Notes: generated from the letters alone by a model not told the origin. A stretch of DNA of 43,619 bases from JBFMDN01 sp040753915 (GCA_040753915.1 JBFMDN010000048.1:1-43619), one strand, 5' to 3'; counted from the stretch's first letter, positions 1 to 8,080 are shown. Numbers and translations are program-made.

Positions 1-174
1 CGTGATAATCGTGGCACACCCCCTCACCCTGACCCTCTCCCCCGAAGCGGGGGAGAGGGGATTCTTCCGGCTCCCTCTCCCACTGGGAGAGGGTTGGGGT
101 GAGGGTGCCTTTCCACGCATCGACGCTCAATCGTGCTACGATTTTTGGTGTGTCCCGGCTTTTGAGACACTTTC
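1..174 (+). repeat. R1 repeat copy a (MITE-like), cut by window start
   Basis: A non-coding dispersed repeat whose core is two GC-rich hairpins (CCCCCGAAGCGGGGG and CCCTCTCCCACTGGGAGAG types) between CCTCACCCTGACCC and GGTTGGGGTGAGGG. The right end is GGCTTTTGAGACACTTTC. Related copies lie at 6726-7105, 42400-42937 and 43520-43619, and more divergent ones at 16966-17187 and 18316-18536. Complete copies begin GAAAGTGTCT and end AGACACTTTC, so the unit has inverted ends like a MITE. It carries no gene; long open frames across it are translations of the hairpins. Confidence 0.85.
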
Positions 175-578
175 CTTGTGGTTGCCCGAATTCCATCACC
201 GGCCGGGGCACGAAAACCGTGTTCGAGGGCGCCCACGAGGAGCGCCCCTACCTGGCAGACCATGCCGTGAATGAGATTGCACGTAACCTCGCAGCGGGCA
301 GGTTTCAAACGTGCTCTCCATTGGGGTAGGCTCCAAAAAACCTTCTCTCGATACCAGTTCAAGACAAGAATACCCGCGAGACGCCGGCGCCACAGAAATT
401 CGCGCCGAGATCCTCGCGGAGAGGGTTTCAATCCCGCTCCTGCTTGGATCCGGCCACCCTTCTGAGGCCGGTCCACTGCAATGATGTTAACCCCATTGCC
501 AGGGAATGCGTAGCAGTATTGAGGAAAGAATGTGCTTGCGTACCACGCTTTGGCCGGTCGCGAGCCTCTCCTCCGACA
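175..578. other. Intergenic, no gene recognised
   Basis: About 400 bases with no convincing coding sequence. Around 375-395 there is a degenerate copy of the short GAGACGCCGGCG hairpin motif found elsewhere in the window (see 17507-17523), with the shared tail GAAATTCG also seen near 6570. It looks like decayed repeat material downstream of the leftward NusG-like gene. Confidence 0.5.
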
Positions 579-1133
579 TCAGGAAAGGACCTCTACCTCA
601 GTGTCCGGATCCAGTCTGACCAACACCGTTTGATTGAACATTTCCACCGAAAGAGCTAGCTGCTTTGTTTCACGACGTCGAAGTATGACTCCGATGGTGC
701 CCTCGAGAGGACCGGACAGGATCATGATCTTCTTTCCCGGAGCCAGACCGGGCTTTACCACGAGATCGTCGAGCTTTTCCGCTACGCGGGCGACCGCTTC
801 GAGCTCTTGAACGAATTTCTCCTGATCTTTCACCTGGATAATTCTCACGAGCTTCTTGGTGTCGTAGAGAAGATTATGATCCTCCTTTTCCAAGGCAAAA
901 CAGAGATATCCTCTGAAAAGCGGCTCCTCGATAATCTTGAACCGCTTGAAATGCCCTTGGCGTTGCTTCTTCCGGTACATGGGGAGAAAGTAGCTGATTC
1001 CCCGATTGAAGAGATAGGTTGCCATCATTTTCTCGCAGTTCGGCTTCACGTGGACCACCCACCAGTGCCCAAGATCGGCCTTCAGCGGTCGATCTTCAGG
1101 AAACCGTGTAGGGGCGCCTGCCATGATCATCAT
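579..1133 (-). CDS. NusG-family transcription antitermination protein (specialised paralogue)
   Basis: 184 aa. Residues about 20-115 form a NusG N-terminal (NGN) domain: a WWVVHVKPNCEKM opening, then LPMYRKK and PLFRGYLCF, the RNAP-binding face of NusG/RfaH-like proteins. Residues about 128-184 fit a KOW domain (PGLAPGKKIMILSGPLEGTI, the usual G-x-x-V/I-x-V/I-x-x-G-P-x-x-G pattern). Housekeeping nusG normally sits with secE and rplK; neither is here, so this is more likely an RfaH/LoaP/UpxY-type paralogue that promotes elongation through a particular long operon. Three ATGs lie close together at 1133, 1130 and 1124; GAGAGG five bases before the first favours 1133. The gene reads toward the left window edge, so any target cluster downstream would be outside the window. 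Which operon it serves is unknown. Confidence 0.85.
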   Translation of the reverse strand: MMIMAGAPTRFPEDRPLKADLGHWWVVHVKPNCEKMMATYLFNRGISYFLPMYRKKQRQGHFKRFKIIEEPLFRGYLCFALEKEDHNLLYDTKKLVRIIQVKDQEKFVQELEAVARVAEKLDDLVVKPGLAPGKKIMILSGPLEGTIGVILRRRETKQLALSVEMFNQTVLVRLDPDTEVEVLS

Positions 1134-1426
1134 TTTCCCCTCTCAATCTGCGGAGTTTCGTGTTTCTCAGCGTCCTTTCGGGAACGGGCAATATGCTGAA
1201 AGCACTAATTCTACCCCCTAAGGCGAAATGGCAAAATGAACGAGGAGTGAGCCGCTTCCAAAGGCAACTGGCGTTTCGTCAGTATCGATTCTTTATCGGT
1301 CGATGTCAACACTGCAGTATTACTCCCCTATCTCGCTGCTTCTCTCTCAATGCCATGAGCGTTGAGGATTTGCTGCAACTGTTCTGGCAGACGCAGAAGA
1401 AAAAATCAGAGTCCGAGCAGGGTGCG

Positions 1427-2422
1427 CTAGAATAGGTTGATGCCGTCGTGGCTGAGCGTTATCCAAACCTCCTGCCCGAGGCGCAGGTCCGGAAGCATAT
1501 CTGAGGTCCAGGGCAGGTTGATTTGAAACCGCTCTCCTGCTTCCACAGAGACGGTGGCCAAACCGTTTTCCGCGGCAAGGGAGACGACTCGTCCATGGAA
1601 CGTGTTGGGTGATTCGGATGCGGGACGATGGCGTGACAAGGCGATCTTTCCGGGATCTACCGTCAGATGCTTTGCATCCGAAACTCTGGCAGGGAGTCGT
1701 ATGGCGATTCTTCCCGTGTCGAAGAGCGAACCCGAATCGGATAAGCGGCCGGAGAGAAGATTCTCCGGCGATCCCGGGATGATCTGTCCCTGGAGAAGGT
1801 GTGCTATGGTCCCGGCCATGGTCTTGGCCTCAGCCAAGTTGTGGGTTGCGAGCACGACTGTGGTTCCGCGACTCCTGTTGAGGTCTAGCACGACTTCCCT
1901 GGTCCGGACGACGCTCTGTCTGTCCAGATGATTGGCCGGTTCATCCAGCAGGAGGACATCCGGGTTGAGCACAATGGCCCTTGCCAGAGCAACTCTCTGG
2001 CTCTCGCCGCCGGACAGCAACTTCGCAGGCCGGTGCTCAAAGCCGGCCAACCCGACTCTCTCCAAAGCTTCCAGAGCCATGGATCGACCGGCGTGTTTTG
2101 ATATCCCCCTGATCTTCAGCCCCAACATGACGTTCGACAATACGGTCGTGTGGAATAGATAGGGATTTTGCAGAAGCAAACCCACGCGACGCCTGCACGT
2201 CAACATGTTGTGCCGCATCACTCGAGCTCCGAAGAATTGAATAGCACCTGATGCCGGACTTTCCACGAATGCCATGAGGTGCAGCAGTGTTGTCTTGCCC
2301 GCTCCATTGGGCCCGACGAGCGCCACAACTTCTCCGGCCCGCAATTCTAGCCTGGCTACTTCGAGACTCTTTCTCGGGCCATGGTAGAAGCTAATGTCGG
2401 TAAGTGAGTACGCGAGGGTCAT
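1427..2422 (-). CDS. tupC: Tungstate-type ABC transporter ATP-binding protein
   Basis: 331 aa, longer than a bare ATPase subunit. ABC domain at about 8-225: Walker A GPNGAGKTT near residue 38, Q-loop LLQNPYLF, signature LSGGESQRVALARA, Walker B VLLLDEPANHLD and H-loop ATH. A C-terminal extension (about 240-331, ending GQEVWITLSHDGINLF) resembles a TOBE/MopI-type oxyanion-binding region, as in ModC/TupC. The start codon overlaps the permease stop by four bases (ATGA), so the two subunits are translationally coupled and work as one importer at the inner membrane. Tungstate is the best substrate guess because the partner permease is TupB-like; molybdate cannot be excluded from sequence alone. 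Tungstate would supply W-enzymes such as formate dehydrogenases and aldehyde oxidoreductases in an anaerobe (inference). Confidence 0.85.
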   Translation of the reverse strand: MTLAYSLTDISFYHGPRKSLEVARLELRAGEVVALVGPNGAGKTTLLHLMAFVESPASGAIQFFGARVMRHNMLTCRRRVGLLLQNPYLFHTTVLSNVMLGLKIRGISKHAGRSMALEALERVGLAGFEHRPAKLLSGGESQRVALARAIVLNPDVLLLDEPANHLDRQSVVRTREVVLDLNRSRGTTVVLATHNLAEAKTMAGTIAHLLQGQIIPGSPENLLSGRLSDSGSLFDTGRIAIRLPARVSDAKHLTVDPGKIALSRHRPASESPNTFHGRVVSLAAENGLATVSVEAGERFQINLPWTSDMLPDLRLGQEVWITLSHDGINLF

Positions 2423-3111
2423 ACCCGAGGCCTCTGAACCAGAAACAGCATCGCGTTAACGAGGAAAGCCACCGCGAGCAGAAAGATTCCCAGCGCAAGT
2501 GCCAACTCGAATTCTCCCTTGCTGGTCTCCAGGGCGATGGCCGTGGTCATGGTCCTGGTGAAACCCTTGATGTTACCCCCCAGCATCATCGCGATGCCTA
2601 CTTCCGAGACCACTCGCCCGAACGCTACAACCACAGCGGCAGTCACCGCGAATCGGGCTTCGCGAAGGATGAGAACTATTTGCTGTGCCACGCTCGCACC
2701 GAGAGACCTGCAGGTGATGGCGAGCCTTGCGTCAAGACCCTGGATTGCTGCCAAGGTAAGATTGACCATGATGGGTAAGGCCAGCACCGATAAACCCGCT
2801 GCTATCCCTTGGGGCGTGAAGAGCCATCCGAGATGCCCCAGAGGCCCGCGACGGCTGAGCAGAGCATAAAAGAACAAGCCCACGACCACCGTGGGGAGGG
2901 CCATGGATGTGTTCAGAATCAGGACGAGAGCGCGCTTACCGGGAAAGCGTTTGACAGCGAAGAGCACCCCCAGGGGCACTCCCACCACCGCGGCAATAGC
3001 CGTGGCTATGGCTGAGACTTTCAGGGAAGTCCAGACCACCAGGTACACTTCGGGATCGAAGCTGGAAATAAGGGCAAGCGCGCTGAGCAAAGAATCGACA
3101 AAGAATTGCAC
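2419..3111 (-). CDS. tupB: Tungstate-type ABC transporter permease
   Basis: 230 aa, all-membrane protein with about five hydrophobic segments and a BPD-type permease core. The cytoplasmic coupling loop is visible at REARFAVTAAVVVAFGRVVSE, followed by GIAMMLGGNIKGFTRTMTTA, both characteristic of TupB/WtpB-like permeases. It overlaps tupC by four bases. The ribosome-binding site is weak (GGAG lies too far upstream; only CGGTG is near), so the exact start is uncertain. The periplasmic binding protein TupA, normally encoded directly upstream, is absent: the 580 bases before this gene hold only repeats. The transporter must use a TupA encoded elsewhere or be a relic. Confidence 0.85.
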   Translation of the reverse strand: MQFFVDSLLSALALISSFDPEVYLVVWTSLKVSAIATAIAAVVGVPLGVLFAVKRFPGKRALVLILNTSMALPTVVVGLFFYALLSRRGPLGHLGWLFTPQGIAAGLSVLALPIMVNLTLAAIQGLDARLAITCRSLGASVAQQIVLILREARFAVTAAVVVAFGRVVSEVGIAMMLGGNIKGFTRTMTTAIALETSKGEFELALALGIFLLAVAFLVNAMLFLVQRPRV

Positions 3112-3331
3112 CGATCACTCATCTCCGATCAACGGGTATGCTTCCCGGAGTAGACCTTGCAGAATATTAGCGTACTCCTGGCGTCCAGGCACTACCAGAG
3201 TTGTGCACCAATTCCTCCCTCGGATGCATAGTACGCCCTTTCACAAATACGGTTGCATATTCACGGCAACGCTGTTGATCCGATTGCAGTGCCACGAGTT
3301 GGGAATGGCGAGGAGGATCAAATTCAGGCGA

Positions 3332-3352
3332 GGGCGGGTTTGACACCCGCCC
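3332..3352. repeat. GC hairpin GGGCGGGT / ACCCGCCC
   Basis: Perfect 8-bp stem with a 5-base loop, followed by CCTAC. The CTAC tail is shared with the other short GC hairpins of the window (6596-6616, 17507-17523, 18562-18580). Confidence 0.7.
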
Positions 3353-3382
3353 CTACATCCATTGCTACGGTACCTTTGACGC

Positions 3383-3500
3383 AAAGATCAAAGCTCCACC
3401 CCACCGTTGTAAGGCAAGTTTCAAACCGGCCCTGTATTGAGACAGGCTCTGAACCTTTCCTTCCCAAAAGGAAGCTGTTTCTCAAATGCGTAACCGTACT
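3383..3500. repeat. R2 dispersed repeat, uninterrupted copy
   Basis: Matches 17228-17484 in two blocks: AAGATCAAAGCTCCACCCCA with TAAGGCAAGTTTCA on the left, and GAGACAGGCTCTGAACCT with TAACCGTA on the right. In the other copy these blocks are about 140 bases apart, here they are contiguous. No coding content. It contains a small hairpin CTTCC-CAAAA-GGAAG. Confidence 0.65.
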
Positions 3501-3691
3501 TATGAAATCTTGTACTCAGGTTAGCGCCCCCTGCCCGGAAGATGCGGTCCATGCCTCCGAAGCGACCGGTCTGTAACGCACGGCCCGCGGTCTTTCAGGA
3601 TAACAGACAGTTCGCACACGTTCAACCTGTTGTTGCGTGAAACCGGCACGGCCGCGATCCAGCGTTCTCCTCTGCAATCAAAGGTGCTATA

Positions 3692-5212
3692 GTGCTCGAT
3701 TCGATCATGGCCAACGCAGCACTCCATGTGCACTCTCTCAATGGTCAGAAGGCTATGGCATCAGTCAAGAAAACTGCCAAGACGGACGGGTACGCGAAAA
3801 GCATACTCCTGCGTTTCGCACATCTCCTCAGTGCACAGGGAGTGGAAGGAATTGCCAGTACCCTATTCTTTCTGTATTTGGCATGGCTTGACAAGGATTT
3901 CTACGGAGAGGTCATGCTGGCCCTGGCTGCCGGCGCGATTCTCACCAAGGTGGTGAATTTCGGCCTCTACTACCCGCAGGTTGCGGATCTCGGCCGTGCA
4001 GATGAGCAGGAAAAGGCGGCCATCACGAGCCGAGTGAACATCATAAAGATGTGTCTCCTCTTGGTCTCGTTGCTCGCTCTCTGGGGAGTCAGTGGGTACC
4101 GCGGATACTCCGTCCAGCTCGGTTGGATTGTCCTCGTCATCGCTCTGGGTTTTGGTATCGAAGAATTGGCAGACACGTTTTTCGCGGACATGCGGGTCCG
4201 AGGGCTACAAAAGACCGAAGCTCGGATCAAGATCCTGGCTTCTGCGGGTTCCTACGGATATGGTCTCGTGACTGCACTGTTGGGATTGCCGCCGGTCTGC
4301 GTTGCCCTGTTCAAGCTTGTATCGGGTTTGATCCGTCTCATGCCAGGCGTGATTTGGTATGCGAAGACCTACTCTTCCAAGCTGGCCGTGATACCGTCAG
4401 CCTGGTCTCCGGTGATTTCTACCTTCAGAACTGCAGCCATCTTCGCATTGATTCAGATTCTCGGCACTGTGTACAACAAATTGAATTATTTCTTTCTCGA
4501 GCAGGCTGCGGGCCGCGACGGTGTGGCCGTGTACAGCGCCACATACAACATTGTAGATCCTGTCTCCATACTCGCTTCGGAACAACTGTTGGGGTGGGTG
4601 GTCTTTCCCGTCCTTTCGGTCCTCTGGTGGACCAGGAAGGATGAGGTGGCCTCGCTTGTGCGGAATACGGCCCTGTGGCTAATCGCTATCGCCGTGCCCA
4701 TCATGTTTGTGCTCCATACGGAGAGCGGGCTGATTATTGGATTCCTCTACCCCACCGAATTCGCGGAAGCAGCCTCCCTGCAGACATACCTGGTCTGGTC
4801 GATTCTGCTATCCTTTGAAAGCAACCTATTTCAATACGTGATGGTGGTCGCGGGGGCTGCACGGACGCTGCTGCTGTTTCAGGCAATTACTACCGTGACG
4901 AATCTCCTTCTCAATGTGCTGCTGGTGGAACCGTTGGGTCCTCTCGGGGCTTGTCTCGTACTCGTCTTTACCAAGCTCACCATGACGATGCTTGCCTTCG
5001 TTTATTGTCAGGTCCGTTTCCGCTTTTTCACGTTCACGGATTTCGTCTTTCCCATGGCTGTCTCTCTGCTAACAGTCGCGGCGTTTGCGATAGCCAGGCC
5101 GGTGGTCGGTCAGCACGTCGCTGTTACCATCACTATGATCGGGTATCTGGGGCTTCTGTGGAAATTGGGCTTCCGGTACCTCGGGGTCTTTCCGAAAAAA
5201 TCCGAGGGGTGA
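3692..5212 (+). CDS. Polysaccharide flippase / MATE-like membrane protein
   Basis: 506 aa with about 12-14 hydrophobic segments from residue 35 to the C-terminus, typical of Wzx/RfbX-type polysaccharide biosynthesis proteins (MVF superfamily) that flip undecaprenyl-linked oligosaccharides across the inner membrane. The N-terminal 25 residues are polar, followed by LLRFAHLLSAQGVEGIASTL, the usual first helix. A GTG at 3692 is preceded by AAAGG at seven bases, better than the in-frame ATGs at 3707 and 3755, so the GTG start is preferred with some doubt. No glycosyltransferases or Wzy polymerase are adjacent, so it is an orphan flippase; substrate unknown. The NusG-like gene at 579-1133, a class often tied to polysaccharide loci, is nearby but divergent. 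Confidence 0.75.
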   Translation: MLDSIMANAALHVHSLNGQKAMASVKKTAKTDGYAKSILLRFAHLLSAQGVEGIASTLFFLYLAWLDKDFYGEVMLALAAGAILTKVVNFGLYYPQVADLGRADEQEKAAITSRVNIIKMCLLLVSLLALWGVSGYRGYSVQLGWIVLVIALGFGIEELADTFFADMRVRGLQKTEARIKILASAGSYGYGLVTALLGLPPVCVALFKLVSGLIRLMPGVIWYAKTYSSKLAVIPSAWSPVISTFRTAAIFALIQILGTVYNKLNYFFLEQAAGRDGVAVYSATYNIVDPVSILASEQLLGWVVFPVLSVLWWTRKDEVASLVRNTALWLIAIAVPIMFVLHTESGLIIGFLYPTEFAEAASLQTYLVWSILLSFESNLFQYVMVVAGAARTLLLFQAITTVTNLLLNVLLVEPLGPLGACLVLVFTKLTMTMLAFVYCQVRFRFFTFTDFVFPMAVSLLTVAAFAIARPVVGQHVAVTITMIGYLGLLWKLGFRYLGVFPKKSEG

Positions 5213-5326
5213 GCCAACAAATCGATGGCACGGAAGTTGCTCCATAAATAGTACGAATTCCCTGGGAGCCTGCACCACGACTCCCCTCTGATGTTTTCTT
5301 CAGCGCAGAGCTTCGAGGAGGTTGCA

Positions 5327-6520
5327 ATGTTAGTGAAATATTGGATGAGAAAAGACGTCACCGTAGTCGGAGCGGACGATTCATTACAGGAAGCCACGCG
5401 GCTCATGAAAGAGAATTCAACCCCGATTCTGCCGGTCCTCCGCAAGGGAAAACTGGTCGGAGTTGTCACGGACCGAGACGTAAAAAGAGCTTCCGCCTCA
5501 GACGCAACCACGCTCGATGTGCACGAGCTTGCATACCTACTCTCGAAGATCAAAGTCTCGGAGATCATGACGAGCGGAGCAATAACGGTTCCTCAAGATT
5601 TTACCCTGGAAGAGGCTGCCACGATTCTGCTGGAAAACAATATCTCCGGCGCTCCCGTGCTAGACTCTTCAGGCGAGATCACCGGCATTATTTCTCAGCG
5701 AGAGATCTTTGAGGCGTTGGTTTCGGTGAGCGGCCTGAGAAACCAAGGCGTGCAATTTGCGTTCGAGATCGAAGACCGCCCCGGGTCGATCAAAGAAATC
5801 ACAGACGTAATAAGGAGATACGACGGCCGTTTGGTGAGCATTCTCTCCTCGTACGATCGGGCAGCCGAGGGGCGCAGGAACGTGTACATTCGCGCTCACC
5901 TCATTGACCGGGATCGCATGCCGCAACTCCGTGACGAGTTGAAGCACAAGGGCCGCCTTCTCTACGTGGTTGACCATCGTGAGGGCCTGAGGGAAGAGTA
6001 CGAGGAAGGCCATATCATTCAGGGAGCCACTGCAGCGCATGAGCCTGTGGAGCCCTTGTTTCGACGAATCCTCGTGTGCACCGACTTCTCGGAAAACTCG
6101 CTTCCTGCTCGCGATAAGGCTCTCGCCCTTGCGAAACGCTTTGGCTCGGAGCTCATGCTACTCCACGTGGTGAATCCGCGGCTGCTGGGGTATCCCGCGT
6201 TTGACGATCACATCCCTGTAGATTGGACGGATATTCAACGAAGTATAGACGAGATCGTGCGCGAAAACCTTGATCAGGCGCTCAGCGAATGCCGGAAGGT
6301 AGTCCCGGAGACCACCGCGCACCTGTGCTCGGGGGAACCGGCTGTAGAGATAGTCCCGTTCGCGAAGAAGCACAACGTGGACCTGATCGTTATGGGCACT
6401 CACGGCTGGACCGGTTTCAAACATCTAATACTCGGGAGTACCGCAGAGAATGTGGTGCGCACCGCTCACTGTCCGGTGCTCACGGTTCGTAGCTCCATGC
6501 AGCTACGAGATCGATCTTGA
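5327..6520 (+). CDS. CBS pair - ACT - universal stress protein fusion
   Basis: 397 aa, cytosolic, three modules. Residues 1-130: two CBS domains (starting MLVKYWMRKDV and KVSEIMTSGAITV; VVTDRDV and IISQREI ends), which as a pair bind adenine nucleotides. About 140-212: ACT-like domain (FEIEDRPGSIKEITDVIRRY), a small-ligand sensor. About 247-392: UspA domain ending MGTHGWTGFKHLILGSTAEN, with the G-2x-G-9x-G-S pattern of ATP-binding Usp proteins. The start at 5327 has GAGGAGG five bases before it and aligns with the paralogue at 7394-8080; an upstream in-frame start at 5291 is less likely. The paralogue lacks the Usp module. A role as energy or stress sensor is inferred from domain content; no DNA-binding or enzymatic domain is present. 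Confidence 0.85.
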   Translation: MLVKYWMRKDVTVVGADDSLQEATRLMKENSTPILPVLRKGKLVGVVTDRDVKRASASDATTLDVHELAYLLSKIKVSEIMTSGAITVPQDFTLEEAATILLENNISGAPVLDSSGEITGIISQREIFEALVSVSGLRNQGVQFAFEIEDRPGSIKEITDVIRRYDGRLVSILSSYDRAAEGRRNVYIRAHLIDRDRMPQLRDELKHKGRLLYVVDHREGLREEYEEGHIIQGATAAHEPVEPLFRRILVCTDFSENSLPARDKALALAKRFGSELMLLHVVNPRLLGYPAFDDHIPVDWTDIQRSIDEIVRENLDQALSECRKVVPETTAHLCSGEPAVEIVPFAKKHNVDLIVMGTHGWTGFKHLILGSTAENVVRTAHCPVLTVRSSMQLRDRS

Positions 6521-6595
6521 CCCTCGAAACGGGTTTGAGGTGAGAGTCTGCTAAACGCCGGCGCTACGGAAATTCGGGATGAGAGTCCCACGGTC

Positions 6596-6616
6596 GGGGC
6601 GACCGGCGGTCGCCCC
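6596..6616. repeat. GC hairpin GGGGCGACC-GGC-GGTCGCCCC
   Basis: Perfect 9-bp stem with a 3-base loop, flanked by decayed repeat sequence with CGCCGGCGCTACGG (6556 onward) on its left. It belongs to the same structural class as the hairpins at 3332, 16326, 17507 and 18562 but has its own stem sequence. A second small hairpin, CCGGA-AAAGAA-TCCGG, follows at 6662-6677. Confidence 0.7.
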
Positions 6617-6680
6617 ACTGTAATGGGGTACGGGGAGTTGGAGCTTCCGGATCACCACTAGCCGGAAAAGAATCCGGTAG

Positions 6681-6707
6681 AACGGGCGTCTCGCCCGTTA
6701 ATTTTTT
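6681..6707 (+). terminator. Hairpin AACGGGCG-TCT-CGCCCGTT plus T-run
   Basis: An 8-bp perfect stem with a 3-base loop, followed by AATTTTTT, the form of a factor-independent terminator for rightward transcription from the CBS-ACT-Usp gene, which ends 160 bases upstream. The same hairpin without a T-run occurs at 16130 and, inverted, at 18562, so it is probably a dispersed repeat that here happens to be able to terminate. Confidence 0.5.
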
Positions 6708-6725
6708 GAGGATGGCGGGCAATAT

Positions 6726-7105
6726 GAAAGTGTCTTAAAACTCGGGATACGCCGAACATCGTAGCACGATTGAGCGTCGATGCGTGGAAAGGCACCCTCA
6801 CCCCAACCCTCTCCCAGAGGGAGCATAGGCGTTAACTACGTGGATGACATCACGTGATTTCAGTCCGTTGACTTAACAAGGACCCCGTCACCCCGGCGAA
6901 AGCCGGGGTCCATAACATATTGGAAGGACTGGATTCCGGCTTTCGCCGGAATGACGAACAATTGGCCGTTCCACTTCTAACTTAACGCCTATGCCCAGAG
7001 GGAGAGGGAGCCAGTATAATCCCCTCTCCCCCGCTTCGGGGGAGAGGGTCAGGGCGAGGAGGTGTGCCACGATTATGACGGACAGCCGGCTTTTGAGACA
7101 CTTTC
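6726..7105 (-). repeat. R1 repeat copy b, interrupted by a 170-bp element
   Basis: Inverted relative to copy a. Begins GAAAGTGTCTTAAAACTCGG and ends GCCGGCTTTTGAGACACTTTC, giving near-perfect inverted ends. The GAGGGAGAGGGAGCC hairpin is split by the mobile element at 6824-6993. Without the insertion and its target duplication, this R1 copy would be about 200 bp. Confidence 0.85.
6824..6993. mobile_element. 170-bp non-autonomous element (MITE), copy 1
   Basis: Begins CATAGGCGTTAA and ends TTAACGCCTATG, perfect 12-bp inverted ends. It is flanked by CCCAGAGGGAG at 6813-6823 and again at 6994-7004: an 11-bp target-site duplication absent from uninterrupted R1 copies. The interior has two strong palindromes (GACCCCG...CGGGGTC and TTCCGGCTTTCGCCGGAA) and no coding frame. 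The copy at 42696-42865 has the same length and differs by a single base (TAACTACG here, TAACTTCG there). An 11-bp duplication with CAT ends would fit mobilisation by an IS4/IS231-group transposase (inference); no transposase gene for it lies in the window. Confidence 0.92.
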
Positions 7106-7134
7106 AGATGCCCGGCCCACGAGCAAAATGAAAG

Positions 7135-7248
7135 AGTCCCGGAACCTGTTTCGGACGGGGGATGTATTCGGAGCCAAAGCATGGACGCCGATCATATGAG
7201 GAAGTGCCCAGTCCCGGAACCTGTTTCGGACGGGGGATGTATTCGGAG
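7135..7248. repeat. Two 39-bp direct repeats, 36-bp spacer
   Basis: An identical 39-bp unit starting AGTCCCGGAACCTG and ending GTATTCGGAG occurs at 7135-7173 and 7210-7248, separated by 36 unrelated bases. No third copy and no cas gene are present. The following stretch to about 7320 (CTTCGATAAGCGCCCTGATT) is a decayed relative of 17309-17385. Confidence 0.8.
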
Positions 7249-7393
7249 AGCACTTCGATAAGCGCCCTGATTTAAGGCCGTTCGCGCACCGCCTTTCCAA
7301 CAATGCCCGTTAATTAAGGCCTGTTCCCCATTGCTCCGTTTGAAGAGGCTACCCTTTCAGACGAACCACGTGGGGGGAAAGAATCGTCAGGCA

Positions 7394-8080
7394 TCATGCG
7401 GAATTGAAGAGCTCGCGTTTGTTCTCCGTGTGATCGACCAGATAGATCAGGTGCAGCTTTTCATGCAATTCGCGTTTGAGCTGGTTCCGCTTATCTTTGC
7501 CCACGTTGAAGGCCCGGATATACGCGTACCGACATCCTTTGGGGGCCTTGTGGTACGACGTGAGAATGCTCACCAGACGTCCTCCGTGCGATCTAATAAG
7601 ATCCGTGATCTCCCGTATGGAACCGGGGCGATCCTCGATAACGGCCCCTATTTGCAGTCCTTTCTTATCCAGGCCGGTCACCGCAATGATTGCTCGGAAG
7701 AGGTCGCTCTTAGTCACGATTCCCGTTATCCTCCCCTCTCGGTCACGGACCGGACAACCGGAGATTTTGTTATCGAGCATTACTTTGGCCACTTCGTCGA
7801 CGGTGTAGTCCTCAGGAACCGTCACCGGATTTCGGGTCATGACAGCACCGACTTTCACTCTCGACATGTGATCTGTGACCAAATCCGAGTCCAATCCCAC
7901 TGCATCGGATGGCGATGCTCTCTTGAGATCTCCATCCGATATTATTCCAATCAATTTCCCCCCATCGGTGACCGGCAACAAACTGACCTCGAAATCATCC
8001 ATGAGCTTTGCCGCCTTCAACAGGCAGTCATCGGCCCCAATAGTGATTACGTGCTCGGTCATCCAATCCTTTACCAACAT
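7394..8080 (-). CDS. CBS pair - ACT domain protein
   Basis: 228 aa, cytosolic. CBS1 starts MLVKDWMTEHVITIGADD, CBS2 starts KVGAVMTRNPVTV; the ACT-like segment is VIEDRPGSIREITDLIRSHGG with VSILTSYHKAP. It aligns along its whole length with residues 1-215 of the product of 5327-6520 but lacks the Usp domain. The start at 8080 has GGGAGAG about six bases before it and matches the paralogue start; a longer frame to 8200 would overlap the kinase gene and is not needed. It is the last gene of a leftward set, 56 bases after the histidine kinase (8137-10101), which itself follows the receiver gene. It may report nucleotide or small-ligand status to this two-component system (inference). Confidence 0.85.
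   Translation of the reverse strand: MLVKDWMTEHVITIGADDCLLKAAKLMDDFEVSLLPVTDGGKLIGIISDGDLKRASPSDAVGLDSDLVTDHMSRVKVGAVMTRNPVTVPEDYTVDEVAKVMLDNKISGCPVRDREGRITGIVTKSDLFRAIIAVTGLDKKGLQIGAVIEDRPGSIREITDLIRSHGGRLVSILTSYHKAPKGCRYAYIRAFNVGKDKRNQLKRELHEKLHLIYLVDHTENKRELFNSA

Larger units (their letters stand above)
3112..3691. other. Intergenic gap with hairpin and R2 repeat, no gene
   Basis: No coding sequence recognised, in particular no tupA. Contains the string CACAAATACGGTTGCATATT (3244 region), echoed near 43391 as CACAAATACGGTCGCGTATT; a hairpin GGGCGGGT-TTGAC-ACCCGCCC at 3332-3352; and the R2 repeat at 3383-3500. Confidence 0.6.

Noticed and set aside
24..476. Long reverse-strand open frame over the first R1 copy
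   Set aside because: It translates repeat hairpins (PLPVGEGAGR-type strings); identical peptides arise wherever R1 occurs.
1160..1435. Rightward 91-aa frame between the NusG-like and tupC genes
   Set aside because: No ribosome-binding site or protein-like pattern and it overlaps the tupC 3' end on the other strand.
7135..7248. CRISPR array
   Set aside because: Only two repeat units and one spacer, no leader and no cas genes; reported as a direct repeat instead.
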